Source: Nilaparvata lugens (taxonomy: Eukaryota > Arthropoda > Insecta > Hemiptera > Delphacidae). From it: a stretch of DNA of 64,000 nt. Of the stretch, positions 57,126 through 64,000 are shown piece after piece; position 1 is the stretch's first letter; each line of letters starts with the position of its first letter. The DNA is taken from positions 29,066,890 to 29,130,889 of the forward strand of contig NC_052509.1 of the NCBI RefSeq assembly GCF_014356525.2. Reading direction: 5' to 3'. The position numbers and the translations under genes were made by a program. Under the pieces are notes generated by a model, which searched no databases, was not told where the DNA came from, and saw only the letters and a list, made by a program, of their open reading frames with translations.

Positions 57126-58052
57126 ATGTTGTCTGAAACACGCAGCAGGAAACTGAATAGAAAGAACATTGGTTTAATCGATAAGATTAAGAAATTGAGA
57201 AAAGTAATCAGGGACAAGCATAAAACCTTACTTAATTTTGAAAAACGATCGGAGGAATACAATAGGAAAACGCTCTCACCGTTGATGGAGCCCATAATTG
57301 AACTGGGAAAAAACAAATCCAGTTTCCACTCTAATCATGGTGTAAAACCAAAAAAGGAAGAAGTGAAAGAGGAAGAAGAGAGTATGAAGATTGATGATGA
57401 GGAGTCGAGTTATGATAAAAGCTATGGGAGTTCAACAGGGAATCTTCTAAGCTCAACTAAATTTGAAAACAGTTTACTTGGTTCTAGTAAGAACGATGAG
57501 CTGCTGTCACAATACCTAAAAACATTTCATGCGGAAAAATTGAATAATTCAATTAGTTATGGAATTTCATACAATTCTAAAGATGATGTGTATTATATTG
57601 AAAATCAGCAAGTAATATTTGATACCGGTTATATAGATATTTATAATGAAAGATTTCGTTTAACACATGGTCTACTTGAGTTATTATTCAGTTCAAGACC
57701 GAATTCGAATCTTTATAATCAGAGAAATCTGGATAAGTATAAAAAAATCTTAACACTTACAGGCATACATTTAGATCGAAGAGGGTATATTGAACAAAAT
57801 TGGGGAATTAAATCGCAAATGATTCAGGAGTTATTTCCCAGTAAAAAAATTAGTTAAAAGAAGGGATGGGGTTTATTGAAATTTGCAAAAAATAATTCTC
57901 ATGATAGAATTTATCAAAACTTTAATAATTTTGATGAATTAGTGGAAAGATTAAATTTACTCTATTCCTCAAAAGCTTCTGGCAACACTGGACATGATGT
58001 TGAGATTGCATCTATAATTGAAGAGCTAAAAGAAGCAAAACTAATTGTTTAG
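57126..58052 (+). pseudogene. DUF8207-type Polinton protein, one in-frame TAA
   Basis: ATG at 57,126. The N-terminal 60 residues are a basic coiled coil, followed by a Glu/Ser-rich linker, then the conserved globular block with IYNERFRLTHGLLELLFSSR and NLDKYKKILTLTGIH. A TAA at 57,855-57,857 interrupts it, but the same frame continues with the expected tail (KASGNTGHDVEIASIIEELK) to TAG at 58,050-58,052. Found next to the ATPase in many Polintons; function unknown. Confidence 0.75.
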
Positions 58053-58059
58053 TGTTACG

Positions 58060-59079
58060 ATGACTTTGCATCAATTCGGTCGGATTGATACACCTAGTAG
58101 TGCTAATCTTACGTGCGATATTGACTCGATAACACAGAAAATAATCGAATTGATAAATCAGCAAGGAATCAGCGAAGCTGTGAAATTTTATTTAGATTCA
58201 CAAATGACCAAACTCATTTCGGAAAATACTAAGAATATCGGTGTGAGCATAATTGAAAGAGAATATATTCTAAGTTCATAACAGAATTTTAGTGCCAATA
58301 TTGATAGAGCTATTGCAGAGAGAACTCTAACTTTAGAATCTGCTCTAGGAGAAGTGAAAACTTAAACAGACAGCTTTTCATCCCAGTTGGACAGTATTAA
58401 CAACAATAAAGTCGATAAAGGTTATTTAGATGGGAAATTAAAAGCCATATCAGATTAAATTGAGAATTTGGAGGTCTTGGACAGAAACTACCTCAATACT
58501 AAATTAAAACAGCTTTGTACAGAAATTTTTACTAAAGTAAATGAAACACACCCATCGCCAATTGATAAGCAATATTTAGAATCTACTTTGCAGAAATTGA
58601 CTAGTTCTTCATTAACAAAGGAAGAGTTTGAAAAACGATTATCTGAAATGGCGAGTGCAATAAAAGCTAATATTATGGATGGTATTGAATAATTCATTAC
58701 AAAAGATGCTATTGCTATTCTGATTAATCAAATTGCAGACAAGTATGCAACTAAAAATGATATAGGAGATTTTATTAAGAAAAACGAGATGAAAGTCGCT
58801 GTGAAAAGCGTTCATGATGAAATAGCTGAGGCAATTAAAAATTTGGAAGAGGGGTCTGTTATGAGACTGCAATGTTCGGCTGCATTCATAGATTATCTTT
58901 ATTTATTCATCCATAAGATAGCTTATGATATTGTGAGCGGATATGCACGTGTGAGCTTTAATATGAATTGGATAGAAGCTAAGCAACATAACCTTTCCGA
59001 AAATCAGGTTGCCGAAATTATAACTACCAGAATGGGTCTAGCCCAGTATAAAGGCTTTGTATTGTCTCCAAAAACATAA
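58060..59079 (+). pseudogene. Fibre-like coiled-coil protein frame with four in-frame TAA codons
   Basis: One frame from ATG at 58,060 to the stop at 59,077-59,079, about 340 codons, with TAA at 58,279, 58,363, 58,456 and 58,690 and no frameshift. Residues 20-270 are heptad-like with long polar repeats (KVDKGYLDGKLKAISD, KQYLESTLQKLTSSSLTKEE). The last 70 residues form a globular tail with aromatic residues (FIDYLYLFIHKIAYD). The shape resembles trimeric viral fibre or tail proteins, but I cannot assign homology. It lies last but one in the rightward block. Confidence 0.5.
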
Positions 59080-59413
59080 AATCTTGTGAAAGGATAACAC
59101 TTGGCATATGAGAGAGAGATTTGAAGCACAGTGAACTTTAACGGTTTTCTTGCTAACACATGCTACCTCAAGATGATAAATCAGACTATACATTTTTTCA
59201 TGTGTCTATGATTGAATGTAACAGTTTTTTCGATGTAGGAGTTATATGAACTCACTCTTATCTATAGAATTTGGGAAGGGGAAACATTCACCTCACAGGG
59301 AGCAGCGTAGCACACATGTCATTTCTCTGGAGAAACATTCAACAAGAGGGAGTGTAGCATGCGCGCGCACGTGCGCGTCACTTCAGTCTAAACAGTCAAG
59401 CCGACAAGTTCAC

Positions 59414-59737
59414 ATGATGTCTAACTATTTTGATTGGAGAAGTTTCAATGAGTTCTCTGTAGAAGCAAATCCACTAGCCAATTGGGGTTTTGAATTTCAT
59501 CCTTATGATTGGTTTGTGATAACAAAGGTAACGTTTGCCGATAATGGCGAAATTCACCTTAAAATTATTGATATTGATAGTGAAGGTGACTTTAAACACA
59601 CTATTAAGTTGCCGAAAGAATATTCAGTGGTTTTGGATCAGGATAACATCAGAAGTTTTAATTCTCATTCATGGGAATTGAATGTGAGTGGGAATCGTAT
59701 ATTCTTAAGACAGTTTCATGGTAACTATAGGCGTTGA
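59414..59737 (+). CDS. Hypothetical Polinton protein, right end, 107 aa
   Basis: ATG at 59,414 (another at 59,417) and an intact frame. Beta-rich composition with WFVITKVTFADNGEIHLKII and WELNVSGNRIFLRQFHG; many aromatic residues. The upstream in-frame part (59,246-59,413) is low-quality and probably untranslated. No family recognised. Confidence 0.5.
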   Translation: MMSNYFDWRSFNEFSVEANPLANWGFEFHPYDWFVITKVTFADNGEIHLKIIDIDSEGDFKHTIKLPKEYSVVLDQDNIRSFNSHSWELNVSGNRIFLRQFHGNYRR

Positions 59738-59979
59738 GTATTAAGATAGCCCGCCCCCCCGAGTGAAATAGCTCTGGAAATATGTAAGTATTTTTAGATA
59801 TGCTAGCTCATTCCAATTATACTTACATATGGTCGGAGAAAACACTTCAACAATAATGACTGGGATGCTTGTACAGCAAAAGAGCTCAATTTTTTACACA
59901 AGCATAAACAGTTTGATTGAACTCTTGACTGTCAGTTGGAAACCAAGCATAATATGGATATTATAGAACTTAGATAATT

Positions 59980-60038
59980 GTAGAGATAAGGATTCACTTT
60001 AATCTGACAGTATAGCAATAGATTATTAAGCAATAGAT

Positions 60039-60078
<40 letters not shown>

Positions 60079-60467
60079 GGAATTTCTCAATTCACTTCAA
60101 TCTGTCAGTATAGCATTAGATGTAGAGTGATAGGGAATCTCTCAATTCACTTTAATCTGTCAGTATAGATGTAGAGAGGGAATTTTTTCCCTCAAAGGGA
60201 AATTATTTTTTCCCTCACTTTCTTCATCCCCCTCATCACCACTGAAGCAGGGGAAGGGAAAATCTATTTTGAGAGAGAGAGAGTGTGAGAGAGATATCTC
60301 TTTCTCTCTCTTCATCCCCCTCATCACCACTGGAGCAGGGGAAGGGTGAATCTATTTTTAGAACAGAGAGCCCCCTCGTCTTCACTGGGCAAGGGGAAGG
60401 GGAAATCTATTTTTAGAAAAGTGGATGGTAGAGGGTAGAGAGGGGGGAGGGGATTTCGAGCAAAAAA
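59980..60467 (-). repeat. Right terminal inverted repeat of the Polinton, 488 bp
   Basis: Inverse of the left TIR but less than half its length. Three copies of the attcactttaatctgtcagt unit (59,990-60,170), an (AG)n run at 60,041-60,075, then about three copies of the atctatttt/cagggg unit. The outer end is ggatttcgagcaaaaaa. Confidence 0.9.
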
Positions 60468-60472
60468 CCCAT

Positions 60473-60889
60473 TCAAACTGTCAGTTTATAAGTACTATTT
60501 CTTCTAAAGCTCAAGTACAGCTCTCCTGTGCCTAGACTGCTTATATGCTGGAAAAGCCTATTGTAGCATAAGTTCACTACCCGGTTCATGTCTATAAGGA
60601 CTTTGTTTTTCTCATATTCCTCCAATATTCGGATTACATCTGTCCTGGTTTCCATTCTATGTAGCTCATTCTCAAGTCCAGCACTACGAAGTTTTTGGTT
60701 TAGTTGAGATATCCAATTATATTTCACTTTGTTTGCGGGCATCAAATCCAACTCTTGGAGTCTCTCAAGGCATATTCTTGGCAGCCTCCCGGTCTCCATT
60801 TTCTTTACTTTCAGATACCACTTCAGCATTTTTTTCAGGACTATACACTCACTGTGGTTCAATCCTAACTCAACGCGTATATAGTGCAT
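60473..60889 (-). pseudogene. LINE ORF2 post-RT domain
   Basis: Reads WYLKVKKMETGRLPRICLER, then KYNWISQLNQKLRSAGLENE, and ends LYLSFRRNSTYKLTV with TGA just inside the Polinton junction. The next piece of the same domain (ASKYLNHPTRNIWKMRLISQ) lies at 44,056. The junction therefore falls within a few codons of a continuous protein. Confidence 0.8.
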
Positions 60890-61071
60890 TGGGGTATTCT
60901 TTTTCCAAAAGTAGAGTGATTTGAAGAAATGCTTATCGGCTGATTCAATCCTGTCACATTAAGATGGCGCCCAAACTTCAGCTGCATACAAAAGGGTAGA
61001 TGCCACAATAGACTGGTGAAGTCGTACAATAGTCTCCAATTGGCTTACTCTTGTAGCGATACATATCTCTT

Positions 61072-61817
61072 TTAGTTTATTTGCTTCCATCCGCGCCTTC
61101 TTACTAGCCTCGTCCATATTTGCAGAGAAGAGTCCAGATGAAGAAAAAACCGTTCCCAGGTAGCAATATCTACTTGCTGTTTCAATTCGCTGATCCTGAA
61201 AAGTGATCTGTCGTCTGTTACCTCTACCACCTTATCACCTCTTCTTACTGGTATCACTTTTGTTTTCAGAACATTCACCTCCAGATTATTCAACGTACAG
61301 TATGCCCTCAAAATATCTGATGCTCTCCTGATACCCCTCCATGTCATATCTAGAACTACGAGATCATCTGCATATAGCAGCGCCACAAGATCTCTGTCTC
61401 CATTCAAATTAACTCCTTTACATCCATGATTTTCAAAAAAGGATACAATGTCGCTTATGAACAATGAAAAGAGTAGAGGACTCATTGAATCACCCTGCAA
61501 GATGCCTTTGGTGACATTGATTCTCAATTCCGATCCAGTGTTCAATTGTACAACTGCAATATCATATAGAGACTTGATAGTCTTGATCATTTTTGTGGAT
61601 ATGTCAAGACTACAGAGTTAGGCCATAATATCGAATAATCCAAACTATCGAAAGCTCGTTTGTAATCTATGAACATGGTGAAAACTGTATTTTTTTGAAG
61701 CCAAGTAGCTATGTTTAAAGCTGAACTGAGCACAAATATGTTGTCTATGCATCCTCTGGCTTTCCTGAAACCACTCTGCTCCTGTGGGAGTTTGCCCTCT
61801 AATTCTGCCCATTGCAT
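61072..61817 (-). pseudogene. LINE reverse transcriptase core
   Basis: Two frames: 61,817-61,587 with GFRKARGCIDNIFVL and FTMFIDYKRAFDSLDY, and 61,590-61,072 with GILQGDSMSPLLFSLFI and the catalytic LLYADDLVVL. A frameshift near 61,590-61,620 separates them, and another lies between this and the next part at about 61,060. Confidence 0.85.
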
Positions 61818-61877
61818 TATCCTCTCAGCTAAAATACTTGTGTTTAGCTTTGTTATGGCATTGATTAACGCGATTCC

Positions 61878-63350
61878 TCAGAAGTTTTCCGGTAAGCTAG
61901 GGTCTCCCTTCTTGAATAGATGGAACATAAGTATTTGTCCCCAGCTCTCAGGTGCTATTCCCGAGTTGAATACATTATTGAACAAGTTCAACAAGTAGTG
62001 TTCCCATGAGGCCGGCAAGATCTTGAACAATTCATAGCCCAATCCATCAATTCCAGGCGATTTTCTCATCTTGCTCTTCTGGATAACTGTGTGTAGCTCT
62101 ATTAAGCTTATCTCTCCATCCATGTATTCATCTGAGTATACACAGGTTAAAACCAATTTTGTTCGTGGTCCTGCATATAAATTTCTATAGTACTGGATCC
62201 AAGCCTCAAGGCTTACTGAACAATTTGAATTCTTCTTTGGCCATCTCTGAGTGTTTCTCTTAACAGCGTTCCAAAATGATTTACTATCCTTTGCCTGATA
62301 TATTTCATTCAACAAGTTTTCATGGAATAATCTTTTTGCTCTTGCTCTTCTTGTTATCTCCCTGAACGCTTTGTTAGACTGCAGTAGATTTGAAAGATTG
62401 ATTTGAGAAGGTTGCCTACCAAATTTCCTCCACTTCTTGCGTATTTTCCTCTTTGCATTTGCACACTCTAAATTATACCATGGCTTATCTTGACAAACTC
62501 TCTTACTTTCCATTGAACTGACTACTCTTTCGATAATCAGTACTTCTGATTGTACTGCATTTTCTCTGACAGCAATTGAAAAATTATCATTGAGTTCACT
62601 AGCATTTTCCGAATAAAAATAGATTCTTCGATTTTCTGTCATAAGTCTTTTGAAATAATTAGTATTTTCTCTTGTCAAGTTGTATCGTGATATTAATCTT
62701 ACTGTTTGGATTGCTGGTACTGCTGGCTCCGAATATTCTAAGGATGTTTTAATAGTTACTGAGACAGGCATATGACTACAACTTTCAAAACAGGGCGCAA
62801 TTTCAAAATCACTAATATAATCAATCAGCTTGAACGTAATCCAGGCCATATCAACTGTGCTACTTCCATTATATATGATGTTTGTGAATTTGCCATGCTT
62901 GTCATTAACTGATCTACCATTCACTACCAGCATTCCATTGTCTTCCATCAATTCAACCAACTTGCGACCTCGAGAATCACATACCAGATCCTGTGCTCGC
63001 CTCTCACTGGACAACTCTGTCTCTTCCGACAATTCTTCCACATATTGATTGAGTAAACCAATTCTTGCATTCCAGTCTCCCCCCAATATTATTTCAGAGA
63101 CCTCCTTCTTAATTTTTACCTCTCTCAAGAAATTCGAAAGTAAGTCAAGACAGGAATCAGTGCTTGCACCAGGTCTCCAATGGACATTCCCCACAATCAG
63201 AAAGAAGTTGAAAATTTTTATTTTCAGTATCAGCCAATAGCTGTTATCATCCAGCAAAGTTGTATCACTCAAATTCTTTCTCACTAAAGTCATAAATCCA
63301 CCACTTGGTCTACCTCTGATATTAAATCTGGTCGCATTGGAAGTGAACAC
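61878..63350 (-). pseudogene. LINE ORF2 endonuclease and RT start, 490 codons
   Basis: APE-type endonuclease: FLIVGNVHWRPGAS, ILGGDWNARIG (catalytic Asp/Asn), STVDMAWI and SCSHMPVSV. A linker rich in Arg/Lys (NAKRKIRKKWRKFGRQPSQI) and the start of the RT (KMRKSPGIDGLGYELFK, LMFHLFKKGDPSL) follow. The N-terminal beginning of the endonuclease is upstream in another frame. Confidence 0.85.
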
Positions 63351-63551
63351 ATTATAATACTCAAATCATGCCGGTCTGAGAAAATCATTGTTGGCAAGAA
63401 AAGTTTCAGAAAAACAAATTATAGAGCTCTTAGACAAGTAATTAATTTATTGTTTCTGCACTGAAATTATACACATTACGAAATCCTCCAACATTCCAAA
63501 ATATTACTCCAATATCTGAATACTTTTCACTTCACACTTTTGAGTTATCTC

Positions 63552-63970
63552 TCACTGTGTCTGCCTCTCTAAAAAATTATCCATCGAATGCTGGGATAGG
63601 TTACCTCTTCTCTGCCTCTCTGCATTCACTTTCCTTTTCTTCCTTGTGGTTGCTGTTGTCTTATTTCCATTTTCCGAAGCTTCTGTGCTCAACCCTTCAC
63701 TTTCAAAGTCATCTTTCGAGTAGTGAGGGTCCTCAACCCCCTCCAAAGCACCTATGTCTCCAGCATATCTGATTTTAAAGGTTTTATTTAAATCTGATTC
63801 CCCAACCAGCAGTTCGTTGTTCCTAAACCAAACGTATTTGAGCACACCTCTTGATTGGAAATCCTTTGCACGGTTGAAAAGAGAATAGAAGTAGGGTGAC
63901 ATCAACTCTTGACTCTGGCTCCATACCAAGCAGCCCAATCTTCAAAACTTCAGATGACTTCCGCGCTGAT
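63552..63970 (-). pseudogene. LINE ORF1 C-terminal part
   Basis: SRGVLKYVWFRNNELLVGES is the characteristic end of CR1/L2-like ORF1 proteins, followed by a basic tail with TTATTRKKRKVNAERQRRGN. Upstream the frame changes near 63,930, so the visible part is a fragment; the rest would be beyond the window. Confidence 0.65.
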
Positions 63971-64000
63971 GATAGAAATCCTCTCTTATCCAATTCGTTG

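Larger units (their letters stand above)
44057..60467. mobile_element. Polinton/Maverick (adintovirus-like) element, 16.4 kb
   Basis: Bounded by inverted termini TTTTTTGCTCGAAATCCCC (left) and its complement ending ...CGAGCAAAAAA (right). It carries the family's hallmark set: protein-primed DNA polymerase B, retrovirus-like integrase, A32-type packaging ATPase, adenain-like protease, minor and major capsid proteins, a DUF8207 protein, and a PLA2-domain protein seen in parvoviruses and some adintoviruses. Gene blocks diverge from about 50.2-51.9 kb. It inserted into a LINE, but I find no clean 6-bp target duplication (left flank AGCCAC, right flank CCCATT). Several genes are broken, so this is an endogenous, decayed copy. 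Confidence 0.9.
60468..64000 (-). mobile_element. LINE (CR1/L2-like), 5' portion, continues past the window
   Basis: Upstream part of the LINE split by the Polinton; its 3' end is at 43,643-44,056. Contains the ORF1 end, endonuclease, reverse transcriptase and part of the C-terminal domain. Clade is not certain: an APE endonuclease plus RT plus terminal CCHC motif fits several insect clades. Confidence 0.8.

Noticed and set aside
58060..59079. Alternative genetic code reading TAA as Gln
   Set aside because: The element sits in a nuclear insect-like genome, and neighbouring genes use TAA or TAG as real stops or carry ordinary frameshifts; decay is simpler.
44051..60473. 6-bp target-site duplication for the Polinton
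   Set aside because: Flanking hexamers AGCCAC and CCCATT do not match; only a weak shifted near-match exists.

Overview
The window looks like AT-rich, transposon-laden nuclear DNA of an arthropod, most likely an insect. The grounds are the mix of elements: RTE and CR1/L2-like LINEs, a DUF4817-type mariner, a Tigger/pogo remnant, gypsy fragments, a tRNA-derived SINE and Polinton/Maverick (adintovirus-like) DNA. A hemipteran such as a planthopper is a guess from repeat style only. I recognise no ordinary intron-bearing host gene. The only host-derived gene is a retroposed copy of a perilipin gene.

Layout. 0-5 kb: an unknown ORF, a broken gypsy integrase and minisatellites. 6.7-8.9 kb: a hairpin-packed tract almost free of ATG on the + strand, not explained by any element I know. 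9.7-13.7 kb: an internally deleted gypsy element on the minus strand (gag, protease, zinc knuckle, integrase tail), with six 159-bp tandem repeats ahead of gag. 16.4-17.4 kb: a pogo/Tigger fossil. 18.7-19.0 kb: a P/THAP-like transposase fragment. 19.3-20.9 kb: the perilipin retrocopy, with poly(A) and a perfect 13-bp target-site duplication. 21.8-26.2 kb: a pair of related repeats. 30.3-37.5 kb: a mariner-like element with 540-bp terminal inverted repeats, split by a nearly intact RTE LINE flanked by a 9-bp duplication. 38.9 kb: a SINE. 41-42.1 kb: a transposase-like pseudogene.

42.1-64 kb is a three-level nest. An old Polinton DNA-polymerase fragment (42.1-43.64 kb) is interrupted by a minus-strand LINE, and that LINE is split by a 16.4-kb Polinton (44,057-60,467). 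The Polinton has two divergent gene blocks. The left block (minus strand) holds capsid proteins, an adenain-like protease and a parvovirus-type phospholipase A2 protein. The right block (plus strand) holds protein-primed polymerase B, a chromodomain integrase, the packaging ATPase, a DUF8207 protein and a fibre-like protein. Between the blocks lie a strong TATA promoter, candidate splice sites, a cluster of perfect hairpins with a pseudoknot arrangement, and 87-bp iterons. The copy is decayed: the polymerase, capsid, protease and integrase genes carry breaks, and polymerase motif C and the ATPase P-loop have lost key residues.

The observations I rate highest are the AUG-depleted hairpin array (6.7-8.9 kb), the structured centre of the Polinton (50.75-51.19 kb), the fibre-like frame with four in-frame TAA codons and no frameshift, and the perilipin retrocopy.
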